Positions 53,700-61,927 of a DNA stretch of 61,927 nt are shown piece after piece. How positions within the stretch are numbered: the first letter of the stretch is position 1; each line of letters opens with the position of its first letter. The stretch is from assembly GCA_902511575.1 (NCBI GenBank), contig CABXFU010000009.1, positions 1 through 61,927 of the forward strand, read 5' to 3'. The stretch is from an uncultured SAR86 cluster bacterium (GTDB lineage Bacteria; Pseudomonadota; Gammaproteobacteria; Magnimaribacterales; D2472). Position numbers and translations under genes: made by a program. Under the pieces are notes generated by a model that ran no database searches, was not told the origin of the DNA, and was given only the letters and a program-made list of their open reading frames with translations.

Positions 53700-54339
53700 T
53701 AAAAAACTCCATATGATTTGGTCCAAAATTACTTTCAGCTGCAAATTTCACTTGATCACCTTGCAGAGAGATGTATCCCTTCGCGATATCTGCAATGACC
53801 TTTGGGTAGATGGCGTGTTCAATTTTATGAATTCGATTAATTAACTTTGCCTCAGATTGAGCAGGATCTATCTTTAAAGCACCTTGCGTAATAATAGGCC
53901 CACTGTCAAGCTCATTGCTAACATAATGCACTGATATGCCGTGCATTAAATCTCCATTTTCGATTGCCTGTTGATGAGTATTTAGTCCAGGATAATCAGG
54001 CAATAAGGAAGGATGAATGTTGATTAATTTTCCACTCAGAGCCTTAGTAAAATCATTTGTTAGAATTCTCATAAACCCAGCCAGCACAACCAAATCAGGT
54101 TCAATGGGAAGAATCTGCTCTAATAAAGCTAGATCAAATTCTTCTCTCGAGTTGAAATCTTGATGTTCAATCACTTTACTCATCAAATGAAATTTTTGAG
54201 CTCGCTCTAATCCTTTCACGTTAGGCTGATTAGAAATGACTAACTCTATCGAAGCAGGTATATTTCCAATTTGACAGGCTTTGGCGATGGCTTCTAAATT
54301 TGAGCCACCCCCTGAAATCAGAACAACTATTTTTTTCAT
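53692..54339 (-). CDS. purN: Phosphoribosylglycinamide formyltransferase
   Basis: This 215-residue protein has ISGGGSNLEAI for phosphoribosyl binding, the catalytic NIHPSLLPDYPGLNTHQQAI (catalytic His in HPS) and VSNELDSGPII with the catalytic Asp. It uses 10-formyl-tetrahydrofolate in purine step 3. It overlaps purM by 4 bp. Confidence 0.95.
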   Translation of the reverse strand: MKKIVVLISGGGSNLEAIAKACQIGNIPASIELVISNQPNVKGLERAQKFHLMSKVIEHQDFNSREEFDLALLEQILPIEPDLVVLAGFMRILTNDFTKALSGKLINIHPSLLPDYPGLNTHQQAIENGDLMHGISVHYVSNELDSGPIITQGALKIDPAQSEAKLINRIHKIEHAIYPKVIADIAKGYISLQGDQVKFAAESNFGPNHMEFFNV

Positions 54340-55361
54340 GATTGATAGTATTGAATTTGCTCTTTAAGATTCCCTTTGATTATGGAACCAATTTCAAAGG
54401 TGCGTAGTTTATGGCTCGACAAGATTTTTTTTGCTTTGGATATTTCTGATTTGTCTAAAATACAAACCATCCCAATTCCGCAATTAAATATTCTGAGCAT
54501 ATCTGCTTCTGATATTTTTCCTTTTTCCTGGAGCCACTGAAAAGCTTTAGGAAATTTCCACGAAGATAAATTTACATTTGCAATTAATCCGCTTTTAAGA
54601 ATTCGAGGAATATTTTCTGTCAAACCGCCTCCAGTTATATGTGCCATACCTTTGACATGAGTTTTTTTAATTAGTTCTAAGACCGGAGCAGGATACAAAT
54701 GTGTTGGTTTGAGCAAGGTTTGCATGATTGAATTTGGAGCTTTATGTTTTTTTAGAATAGAGCGTATTAAAGAGTAACCATTGGAGTGAGGACCGCTTGA
54801 CTCCACTCCCAACAATATGTGCCCAGGTCTTATCCCTTTACCATCAATCAGATCAGCTTTTTCCACGACGCCAACAGAAAATCCAGCCAAATCAAAATTA
54901 TTTTTTGCATAATGGCCAGGCATTTCAGCTGTTTCGCCACCAAGCAGGGCACAGTTACTTTTCTTACATGCATTCGCTATGCCTTTAACAATTTTTGCGG
55001 TGGATTTTGGCTCAAGCGTTGAGGCAGCAAAGTAATCTAGAAAAAACAATGGCTCAGCGCCGCACGTAACCATATCATTTACACACATAGCAACTAAGTC
55101 CTGTCCAGTTAGATGGGTTTTATTGTGAGCCTGGCTAAGTGCAACTTTCGTTCCAACCCCATCAGTGCAGCCGACCAAAACAGGATTTTTGTATTTAGAC
55201 CCAAGCTGAAAAAGACCAGCAAAACCTCCAATCCCACCTAAAACTCTTTGATCATGAGTTGCATTGACACTTGCTTTAATTGAGTCAACCAGCTCATTAC
55301 CTTTTTCAATATTTACTCCCGCCTTGGCATAAGGATCTGTAGGTTTTGTTTTACTAGTCAT
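54336..55361 (-). CDS. purM: Phosphoribosylformylglycinamidine cyclo-ligase (AIR synthetase)
   Basis: This 341-residue protein is typical of PurM in length. It has DPYAKAGVNIEKGNELV, GGIGGFAGLF, GCTDGVGTK, the ATP-binding LLGGETAEMPGHY and AHITGGGLTENIPR. It catalyses purine step 5 and is coupled with purN. Its start is only 14 bp from the divergent DUF2066 start. Confidence 0.96.
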   Translation of the reverse strand: MTSKTKPTDPYAKAGVNIEKGNELVDSIKASVNATHDQRVLGGIGGFAGLFQLGSKYKNPVLVGCTDGVGTKVALSQAHNKTHLTGQDLVAMCVNDMVTCGAEPLFFLDYFAASTLEPKSTAKIVKGIANACKKSNCALLGGETAEMPGHYAKNNFDLAGFSVGVVEKADLIDGKGIRPGHILLGVESSGPHSNGYSLIRSILKKHKAPNSIMQTLLKPTHLYPAPVLELIKKTHVKGMAHITGGGLTENIPRILKSGLIANVNLSSWKFPKAFQWLQEKGKISEADMLRIFNCGIGMVCILDKSEISKAKKILSSHKLRTFEIGSIIKGNLKEQIQYYQS

Positions 55362-55375
55362 TTACAATAAAAAAT

Positions 55376-56395
55376 ATGATTCAAAAAATTAAAATCTTAA
55401 TTCTGCTGAATGTTCTTATGGCTAACATTGCTTTTACCAAAGAGTTACCAGCATTGTTTGAAGTTAAGATTCCTGAGGATCAGTATACCAATACTAACGA
55501 CGGATTAAATAAAGCATTTAATCGATTGATACAAAAACTGTCAGGCTCTAGAAGTAAAAAATTTCTTTGGAGAATTGGTGATGCTCAACTGAATAAAATC
55601 GAATTTGTTTCCTCCTATTCAACTGAGCTCATTGGAGAGCAGGAATTTTTATCTGTTAGATTTAATGGCGAATCACTAATCCCTGAGCTGCGCAAAATTG
55701 GCACGCCTTTAATAGGTTTTAATCGTCCAGTGATCTTAATCTTGTTTAAAATTGATACTGGTGAGTCAGCGCCTGTTTATCTGAGCAGTAGCTCATCAAG
55801 TGATCAGTTAGCTGCAGAAATAAAGCAAACATTGAAAAATATTGCTCTTGAGAGAGGAGTCTATCTAGAGTTACCTGAATTTGATTTGGAAGATCAAAAT
55901 TTACTTAATCAAGCTAATATACTTTTTTCGCCATCAAATTATATTGAGGAGAAATTTTATAATGATGCTTTTTTAGCTATTGAGCTTGTAAGAATTGGTA
56001 TCAATCAATGGTCTATTAATGGAGATCTCAAATCCATCTCTCCTTTGCAAGAGAAGCAAGTAATAGAATTTTTTAAAAATGCTGTCCATGAGTTTTTAGA
56101 TGATTTGCTTGAAGTTAAATCGCTTGAGCCTGGTGCTTCAGGAGAAAGGGTGATGGTCTCAATTCAGGGTTTAAAAAATTTTGAAGATTTTCAATCAGTT
56201 GAATCTGAGTTAGATAAAATTTTTGCAATTAAATCTAGATCTTTTCATGCTTTTGAACGAACAAAAATTGACTATATGACTCAATTATTCCAAACAACAG
56301 ACTCCTTGATGAAGGAGCTTAGAGGCAGCACTAAATTTTTAATTAAAGAATATAATGCAGATACCAACCAATTAAAACTAGAGTATTTAAACTAG
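55376..56395 (+). CDS. DUF2066 domain protein
   Basis: This 339-residue protein has a signal-like N-terminus (LILLNVLMANIAFT), then LFEVKIPEDQYTNTNDGLNK and FNRLIQKLSGSRSK, the DUF2066 start. It normally sits between purM and hda, as here. The function is unknown. It is followed by a phosphatidyltransferase gene after 2 bp. Confidence 0.87.
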   Translation: MIQKIKILILLNVLMANIAFTKELPALFEVKIPEDQYTNTNDGLNKAFNRLIQKLSGSRSKKFLWRIGDAQLNKIEFVSSYSTELIGEQEFLSVRFNGESLIPELRKIGTPLIGFNRPVILILFKIDTGESAPVYLSSSSSSDQLAAEIKQTLKNIALERGVYLELPEFDLEDQNLLNQANILFSPSNYIEEKFYNDAFLAIELVRIGINQWSINGDLKSISPLQEKQVIEFFKNAVHEFLDDLLEVKSLEPGASGERVMVSIQGLKNFEDFQSVESELDKIFAIKSRSFHAFERTKIDYMTQLFQTTDSLMKELRGSTKFLIKEYNADTNQLKLEYLN

Positions 56396-56397
56396 CA

Positions 56398-56949
56398 ATG
56401 AGTAAATATTTTATTTTCATACCAAATTTGCTTTCGATTATCAGAATTTATTTGATGTATCCCTTGCTTACATTTATTGCTGAAGAAAATTATCTCTTTG
56501 CTCTATATATATTTGCTATCGCTGCAGCAACAGACGGCCTTGACGGTTATTTGGCAAGAGTCATGAACTGGCAAACAGATCTTGGCAAGATCCTCGATCC
56601 GATAGCTGACAAAGTATTATTGATTGGAACTATTTTAATTTTGTGGATGAATTCATATATTCCTATTTTTGTGCTTATAGTTTTTGTAATGAGAGATTTT
56701 ATTATTATTATGGGAGCTGCATTCCATATGACGGTATATGAAACCGCTGCACCAAACCCAAATATATTTGGAAAAATTACAACCTTTTTACATATTGGTT
56801 ATCTGGCTGCTGTTTTTATTGATATTATCTTTGATCTTAATCTGACTAACTTTCTGATAGATTTTTTGGTTGCCTTGGTAACTTTAATAAGTTTGTTTCT
56901 ATATGGTTTGAATTGGTTTAAATTAACAGCCAAGTTGCATCGTGAATAA
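56398..56949 (+). CDS. CDP-alcohol phosphatidyltransferase family protein
   Basis: This 183-residue protein has the family signature DGLDGYLARVMN...GKILDPIADK (D-G-x2-A-R ... G-x3-D-x3-D) and about five hydrophobic helices. The length equals PgsA (182), so it may make phosphatidylglycerol-phosphate, but the acceptor cannot be fixed from sequence alone. It overlaps hda by 8 bp. Confidence 0.92.
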   Translation: MSKYFIFIPNLLSIIRIYLMYPLLTFIAEENYLFALYIFAIAAATDGLDGYLARVMNWQTDLGKILDPIADKVLLIGTILILWMNSYIPIFVLIVFVMRDFIIIMGAAFHMTVYETAAPNPNIFGKITTFLHIGYLAAVFIDIIFDLNLTNFLIDFLVALVTLISLFLYGLNWFKLTAKLHRE

Positions 56950-57646
56950 ACCAACTCAGCTTATTTTCCCATTTCACATCGATCAAAAAGCATCTTTTGA
57001 GAGCTTTTTTTGTTCGTCAGATAATTTAAATCTCCTGACAAGGCTTGCTGATATAGCGCTCAGTAAAAATGCCCATGAATTAATTATTCATGGCGAGGAG
57101 GGGTCTGGAAAATCATTTTTAATGCAAGCTATTTGCAATGAGCTAAGTTCTTCAGGAAAGCAGTTTGCTTTTATACCTATGAATAAAGCTCTCAATATGG
57201 GAGTAGAAATATTTCAAAATTTAGCTTCTTTAGATGCAGTATGCATTGATGACTTGCAACTTATACTTGCAAATGAGAATTGGGAAACAGCTTTATTTAA
57301 TTTGATCAATGAGTGCCAACAATCTAACTGCAGTATGATACTTTCTTTCGGCGGCAGTCAACCTTTAGAAGAAAATACTCAACTTCCCGACTTATTATCA
57401 AGAATTAAGCGCATGGAATTCATCACCCTTCATGCTGTCAAAGATGAATCCTTCAATCAAGCAATTAATTTTGTAGCTGAGCAATTAGATATCAGCATAG
57501 ATACAGCCGAGCTAGAGTTTCTCTTAAAACATCAAACTCGAAGATTTTCACTCCTTGTTGAAAATATTATTACTCTTGATAAGCAAGCAGCCTCACTAAA
57601 AAGAAAGATTACCATTCCCCTAATCAAAGAAACGCTGAATATTTAA
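56942..57646 (+). CDS. hda: DnaA regulatory inactivator Hda
   Basis: This 234-residue protein starts with GTG at 56942. The N-terminal QLIFPF is the beta-clamp-binding motif of Hda. The AAA+ core has GEEGSGKSFLMQAI (Walker A) and VCIDDLQLI (Walker B), and LLSRIKRMEF (sensor and arginine) follows. There is no DnaA-type DNA-binding domain IV. It turns DnaA-ATP into DnaA-ADP after replication starts. Confidence 0.93.
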   Translation: MNKPTQLIFPFHIDQKASFESFFCSSDNLNLLTRLADIALSKNAHELIIHGEEGSGKSFLMQAICNELSSSGKQFAFIPMNKALNMGVEIFQNLASLDAVCIDDLQLILANENWETALFNLINECQQSNCSMILSFGGSQPLEENTQLPDLLSRIKRMEFITLHAVKDESFNQAINFVAEQLDISIDTAELEFLLKHQTRRFSLLVENIITLDKQAASLKRKITIPLIKETLNI

Positions 57647-57659
57647 TTTATTTTAAATA

Positions 57660-58757
57660 TTAAAGAGAGGTTGGCACTATCAGCACCTTTCCATTTCTTC
57701 CGCCTTCCCAAGAACGAGTAACAGCTTGTTTGATTTGATCAACTGAAAAGCGCGAATCAATATTGGCTTTTAACGTGCCGTTAGCAATAAGAGGAATAAC
57801 TTGCCCAAAGGCAGCTTGCTTCTCTTCCATCGTTGCTATTTGATACCATTTATAAAGCCAAAAGCCACGTACTCGGGTGTCATTAAAAATAACCTTTCCA
57901 GTATTCAAAGCTCCAGGCTTACCTGATAGACCTCCGTAAGTAACAAGCGTGCCTCCATAGCCTAAGCTATCTGCTAAACGACCAAAGGTATCACCACCTA
58001 CTGGATCTAGCGCCAACATAATTGGTGCATTATCTGTTGCTTCAGCGATTTTCGCAGCAAGATCTGGTCCATCAATTAAAACGACATCTGCTCCCTTAGA
58101 CATTAAATCATCAGCTAAGCCATCCCGGCGAACGACATTCACTGTCTTGATGCCTCTTTGTTTTGCAAGCTGAATCACATAACCGCCAACAGCTGAGTTA
58201 GCTGCGCTTTGTACAATCCACTGACCTTCTTGAATATCTCCATAGGAGGTAAGCATGAGCAATGCTGTTAATGGATTTACAGCTGACATTGAAAGTTGTT
58301 CAATTATCTCAGCACTAATAGGCCCAAGGCTAGGCAATGGTAAAAATCCTGCAGCTGGAGCTACTATTTCTTCCGCCCAAGTGCTACCACTGGCAAGAAG
58401 AACTAACTGGTCGACCGATAAGTTTTTTACTTCCGGAGATACTTCAGTAACTCGTCCCACACCTTCGCTGCCTGGTCTGGCAGGCAAAACAGGATCAACG
58501 CCGTAATTACCACTAATCTGGTATAGATCAGAAGGGTTGATTGGTGCAGCCAATACTTTGACTCGAACTTCACCACTGCTTAAGACATGGGTAGCTTCTG
58601 TTTTTACTTCGAGCACATCGGCAGGATTACCAATTTGGCTATAGCTGATATATTTTGTTTGTGAGCTATGCTTAGAGCTAGCATCAAGACCTACCACAGT
58701 AAAAAAGCTATAGGCTAGAAAAAGTGTCAACATTTTAATATTAGAGATTTTTGTCAT
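57660..58757 (-). CDS. Zinc-free MDR (quinone oxidoreductase/enoyl reductase-like), apparently exported
   Basis: This 365-residue protein has an N-terminal hydrophobic stretch (MLTLFLAYSFFTVVGLDAS) that looks like a signal or anchor. The MDR enzyme follows: PINPSDLYQISGNYG, GSEGVGRVTEV, VQSAANSAVGGYVIQLAKQRG (NADP-binding), GFWLYKW. This matches trans-2-enoyl-CoA reductase or Qor relatives, which are usually cytoplasmic. An AAGGATT site lies upstream. Export of such an NADPH enzyme is unusual. Confidence 0.85.
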   Translation of the reverse strand: MTKISNIKMLTLFLAYSFFTVVGLDASSKHSSQTKYISYSQIGNPADVLEVKTEATHVLSSGEVRVKVLAAPINPSDLYQISGNYGVDPVLPARPGSEGVGRVTEVSPEVKNLSVDQLVLLASGSTWAEEIVAPAAGFLPLPSLGPISAEIIEQLSMSAVNPLTALLMLTSYGDIQEGQWIVQSAANSAVGGYVIQLAKQRGIKTVNVVRRDGLADDLMSKGADVVLIDGPDLAAKIAEATDNAPIMLALDPVGGDTFGRLADSLGYGGTLVTYGGLSGKPGALNTGKVIFNDTRVRGFWLYKWYQIATMEEKQAAFGQVIPLIANGTLKANIDSRFSVDQIKQAVTRSWEGGRNGKVLIVPTSL

Positions 58758-58854
58758 GATTTTAATCCTTTGCTTATGGTTAGATTGAAAAACGTAATGA
58801 AGCTAAGCGAACAAGCATTACGATCGCTTGAATAAATTTTGGACATTCAAATTA

Positions 58855-60171
58855 TTATTGAACATTATTTTCAAATATTATGGAATCGTTATCAGAGTTA
58901 TCGCGCTCGAACCAGCGCCCAAGATAGATCCCTACTAGTGACCACAAGGCAGCTATTCCGGCGCCAACGCCAGCTACTGCAGCTAAACCCAAACCTAAAC
59001 CCTGCGTAAGCCCTGTGAACAACCAAGCCATAAGCATATCGCTTCCTCGATAAGCAACAATATCAATCACCGGTTTTGCTTTGAAGCGAGTTTCTCGATC
59101 AACAAGCGTAAAAAGCATCTCTCGAGCAGGTCGAGTCATCCCATAGTTACCAGCACGGCGGATAATTTGTAGAATCATCACCACGCCTAAAAGAGGGGAG
59201 ATAGCTAGTATTAACAAACCAACACATACCATTACTGGAACCATTGCAATGGTTACCGGCATACCAAATTTACCGACAATTCGACCTGTAGCAAATAGCC
59301 CAATGGAAATTGATAAAATATTGACCGCAAGATCCATTTGCGCCCAAATCGCAGAGCGCTCAGGGCGACTTAAATCACTCAGTAGATTTTTTAGCTCAAA
59401 ATAAATAAAGGAACTAATACCCGTGTATAGAAAAATAAACAAAGCAATTAACATTAAATATGGATTTGAAAAAAGCATCTTGAAACCCGCAATTGGATTC
59501 CCACCAATCGGATGACTGGTAGGAGTTAGATCTAATTTTTCATTATTTAAGTCTGTGGCTTTTGATTGTAGATAAAAGATAATTGGTATTGGGATCAATA
59601 ACATCATGCTAGCGATTAACATTAAGTTGTCGATGCCAATAGATACTGAAAAAAATGCTGTTATAGAGGGACCAATAAGACCGCCGACACTAGCGCCAAC
59701 AGCAATAATGCCGAAAAGTCTACCTGACTGTTCCTTACTGAACAGCTCTGACATGAAGCTCCAAAAAATAGAAATATTAAAAAGACTAAATACACTTACC
59801 CAAACATAAAATGCTTTATCGATTAAGGTTCGATCGTCAGATATGGATCCTAAGAGATAAAACATAACGAATGACCCGGCAAAGATACTGTACATGGTTG
59901 GTACCAGCAATCGAAAACGAAACTTCGAAACTGCCATGCCATATAGGGCTACAATTCCAGTGCTGATAAAAAAGTTAAGCGTCCATAACCAGCTTACTTC
60001 AGCATCAGTCCAGTCACTGGCCATAGCATCGCGAACTGGCCGCAAAATATAGTAGGCAGTCATCAACACAACCACAAATAGGAATGAAAAAATTACAGCC
60101 TTGACCTCTCTTTGTTTAATCATCGAGACCGTGTTAAAAAAATTTGCTATTGGATTGTTGTTCTCAGCCAT
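58855..60171 (-). CDS. ATP/ADP translocase-like (TLC/MFS-type) transporter
   Basis: This 438-residue protein has about 12 transmembrane helices. AYYILRPVRDAMASDW near residue 40 is the signature of the nucleotide translocase (TLC) branch also seen in free-living bacteria. GRLFGIIAVGASVGGLIGP is a further family motif. Whether it carries nucleotides or another solute is not clear. The gap to sppA is 181 bp. Confidence 0.8.
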   Translation of the reverse strand: MAENNNPIANFFNTVSMIKQREVKAVIFSFLFVVVLMTAYYILRPVRDAMASDWTDAEVSWLWTLNFFISTGIVALYGMAVSKFRFRLLVPTMYSIFAGSFVMFYLLGSISDDRTLIDKAFYVWVSVFSLFNISIFWSFMSELFSKEQSGRLFGIIAVGASVGGLIGPSITAFFSVSIGIDNLMLIASMMLLIPIPIIFYLQSKATDLNNEKLDLTPTSHPIGGNPIAGFKMLFSNPYLMLIALFIFLYTGISSFIYFELKNLLSDLSRPERSAIWAQMDLAVNILSISIGLFATGRIVGKFGMPVTIAMVPVMVCVGLLILAISPLLGVVMILQIIRRAGNYGMTRPAREMLFTLVDRETRFKAKPVIDIVAYRGSDMLMAWLFTGLTQGLGLGLAAVAGVGAGIAALWSLVGIYLGRWFERDNSDNDSIIFENNVQ

Positions 60172-60352
60172 CTCACTTATTTGTTATGAAGACAAAGACT
60201 ATACAACTTAGAGCTTAATGTAAGTCAAGCAAAAAATATTTTTAAGGAGAGGGTATATGGCGGACCTAGCTATTGTTTTAGATTAGTTTCAATAATCTAA
60301 TTCCGCACAATACCTGACTTAAAATAGAAGATCTTGATTCTTATTCATTGAA
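60172..60352. other. Intergenic region with micro-ORF and hairpin
   Basis: It holds a strong plus-strand ribosome-site-like AAGGAG (60244-60249) followed by ATG at 60257 and a nine-codon frame (MADLAIVLD) ending at 60286. A perfect 8-bp inverted repeat TTAGATTA/TAATCTAA with a 7-nt loop begins in the last codons. There is no T-run, and no gene follows on the plus strand. The meaning is uncertain. Confidence 0.35.
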
Positions 60353-61927
60353 TCAGTCAAGGTCTATTAGGCAGTTCTTACATGTTAATAATGCTTTTGG
60401 TTCTTGAATGTCTGTTAATGTCTCATAAAGATCCGCCAGACCATTCAGAGCCGATAAAACTTTTGGTTCTCCTAGAGACACTTCAAAATTTTCAAGCAAT
60501 TCTTTTAGAATGAGTTCTTCAGGAGAAAGCTCTTGCCCATAATACTCAACTTGATAATCCTCTAATTCTGCCATGTTGGCAGCGTATGTAATTGCATCAT
60601 CAATGCCCCCAATCTCATCTATCAAGCCTATCTCTTTAGCGCTTGTTGCAATCCAGACTCTGCCGCCTGCAATCGCTTTAATATCTTCGTAAGATTTAGA
60701 TCTTGATTCAGCAACAAAGCTAACAAATCGATCATATGCATCGGCACCCCAGCCCGCAAATATTTTATCAAGGTCATCATCGATTGCTTGTGTTGGGTCC
60801 CAGCCACCATGCTTGGAAGTAACCACACCATCAAAATTAACTCCAATATAATCCATAGCATTTTCTAATGTTGGGAGGGCAATTGCCACACCTATAGATC
60901 CTGTAATCGTTGTCGGTTCAGCAAAAATATAATCAGCTGGAGTTGATATATATACCCCGCCTGATGCAGCGTAGTCACCCATAGATACGATCACATCGAT
61001 GCCTTTTTCTTTGGCAGCAAAGAGCTCATCTCGCATCATTTCACTGGCAATAATAGAGCCACCTGGGCTGTTGACCCTGAATACAATGGCTTTAGTATTT
61101 TCATCCTCATGCGCAGATCTGATTTGTTTTACAACTCCATTTGCACCTGCCACACCTTGAGTGATTTCTCCCTCCATGATTGCGCCTTCTGCTGTGATAA
61201 CTGCAATATGATTGTCGCTTTTTGAAAACTCATCATCTATTTGTTTTGCATATTCGTTATAGGAAATAGTTTTATAGGTTTCGGTTTCTGCATCCTCATC
61301 TAAACCAAATTCTTCAATCATATATTGACGAAACTCTGGAAATGATTTGGTCCCATCAATAATATTGTTTGCTTCAGCATAGGCAATATTCCCAATGGCA
61401 GCCTCACCAAAAAATCCAACGTAGCCATTTGCAAAAGATTGGATATCGTCAGATTCAATCCCACGTCCTTCGGCCATAAGAGATTTCATTTCATCCCATA
61501 TAGGAAAGAGCAGGGCCTCTCTCTGCATTCTGTCATTATCAGACATGCTCGATCTCCAACTTGTTTCAGTTGCCGATTTGAAATCTCCCTGTGAGTAATT
61601 ATGTATATTAATTTTAAGATTATCGAAAAGATCTTTATTATAGTTTCGCATTCCACCAAGACCTCTTACACTTATACTTCCGACTGGATGCACCCATACT
61701 TCAGATGCCTGAGAAGCCATGAGATAAGAGGTTGTAGAAAGACGATCATTCATAGCAATCACTCTTTTACCAGACTCACGAAGTGCTTTTAATTCTTTAG
61801 CAATATTGATAGCAGTAGTAGGGCCTGCAAAGCCTGTTGCTGAGAAATCAATAAACACAGCAGGAATATCTTCATCTTCAGCTGCCGATCTTATTAATTC
61901 TATAAGATCTCTTGTTTGAATCTGATC
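60353..61927 (-). CDS. sppA: Signal peptide peptidase SppA, long form (5' end outside window)
   Basis: The frame is open to the window edge. The GTG at 61858 is internal, because the 23 codons before it continue the SppA domain (RDLIELIRSAAEDEDIP). 524 residues are visible. The Lys general base is in DFKSATE and the Ser nucleophile in GDYAASGGVY, the same Lys/Ser pair as E. coli 67-kDa SppA. It degrades cleaved signal peptides in the inner membrane. Confidence 0.93.
   Translation of the reverse strand, partial: DQIQTRDLIELIRSAAEDEDIPAVFIDFSATGFAGPTTAINIAKELKALRESGKRVIAMNDRLSTTSYLMASQASEVWVHPVGSISVRGLGGMRNYNKDLFDNLKINIHNYSQGDFKSATETSWRSSMSDNDRMQREALLFPIWDEMKSLMAEGRGIESDDIQSFANGYVGFFGEAAIGNIAYAEANNIIDGTKSFPEFRQYMIEEFGLDEDAETETYKTISYNEYAKQIDDEFSKSDNHIAVITAEGAIMEGEITQGVAGANGVVKQIRSAHEDENTKAIVFRVNSPGGSIIASEMMRDELFAAKEKGIDVIVSMGDYAASGGVYISTPADYIFAEPTTITGSIGVAIALPTLENAMDYIGVNFDGVVTSKHGGWDPTQAIDDDLDKIFAGWGADAYDRFVSFVAESRSKSYEDIKAIAGGRVWIATSAKEIGLIDEIGGIDDAITYAANMAELEDYQVEYYGQELSPEELILKELLENFEVSLGEPKVLSALNGLADLYETLTDIQEPKALLTCKNCLIDLD

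Noticed and set aside
61856-61858. GTG as the start of SppA
   Set aside because: The frame is open upstream to the window edge and still encodes SppA-like sequence, so the gene is truncated by the window.

Overview
The window looks like a chromosomal segment of a low-GC (my estimate is high 30s percent) marine gammaproteobacterium with a compact genome. The evidence is sbcB, hda, slyB-type and purM/purN/DUF2066 neighbourhoods, a TonB-dependent receptor, intergenic gaps that are nearly all under 200 bp, and many 1-20 bp gene overlaps. A SAR86-like or similar oligotrophic lineage is plausible, but this is inference from gene style and not proven. I found no transposase, integrase, phage gene or CRISPR array.

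Layout. (1) 1-17 kb is an oxidative catabolism and uptake zone: a TonB-dependent receptor (5' end off the window), a secreted DUF3604 protein, two small membrane proteins, tRNA-Leu(UAG), a Rieske oxygenase, a PQQ/heme alcohol dehydrogenase lipoprotein, a GMC oxidoreductase, a short AMP nucleosidase, DUF4345-like membrane proteins, a Ca/Na exchanger, an SDR with a methyltransferase, and a LysR regulator divergent from an acyl-CoA dehydrogenase. (2) 17-21.6 kb holds sbcB, a small HTH protein, tRNA-Val(GAC), an alpha/beta hydrolase and an SLC13-type permease. (3) 21.7-42.8 kb is the standout region. A minus-strand operon (TetR regulator, CHASE2 adenylate cyclase, outer-membrane DUF481-like protein, MscS channel) meets a K+ channel with a cyclic-nucleotide-binding domain. 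Divergently, a Slam-like TPR/beta-barrel translocator is followed by two tandem giant surface proteins (2148 and 2165 aa: FecR domain, acidic linker, eight cadherin-like repeats, variable insert, TbpB-like C-terminal barrel) and a voltage-gated cation channel. (4) 42.7-48.9 kb holds a threonine dehydratase, a TIGR02206 membrane protein, a redoxin with a DsbD-like reductase, Hsp20 with a structured leader, a nitroreductase and a MAPEG protein. (5) 48.9-61.9 kb is mostly housekeeping: slyB-like, recX, dnaX, recR, dcd, DUF3108, purN, purM, DUF2066, a CDP-alcohol phosphatidyltransferase, hda, then an exported MDR reductase, an ATP/ADP-translocase-like carrier and a 5'-truncated sppA.

Most interesting reading. 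Region 3 looks like one functional island. A cAMP-making sensor, a cAMP-gated K+ channel, a mechanosensitive channel and a voltage-gated channel surround a probable type XI (Slam) exporter and its two giant substrates. The two giant genes share about 3 kb of apparently identical DNA (FecR, linker and stalk) that ends exactly where the variable head begins, which suggests gene conversion that keeps the stalk uniform while the head diversifies. A near-perfect palindrome overlapping a promoter-like sequence occurs before the translocator gene and again before the second giant gene, so the neighbouring TetR protein is a good candidate regulator of both. Further points of interest are a dnaX gene with two poly-A slip sites backed by stops in both other frames, and an hsp20 leader with twin identical-loop hairpins plus a fourU-like thermometer hairpin.
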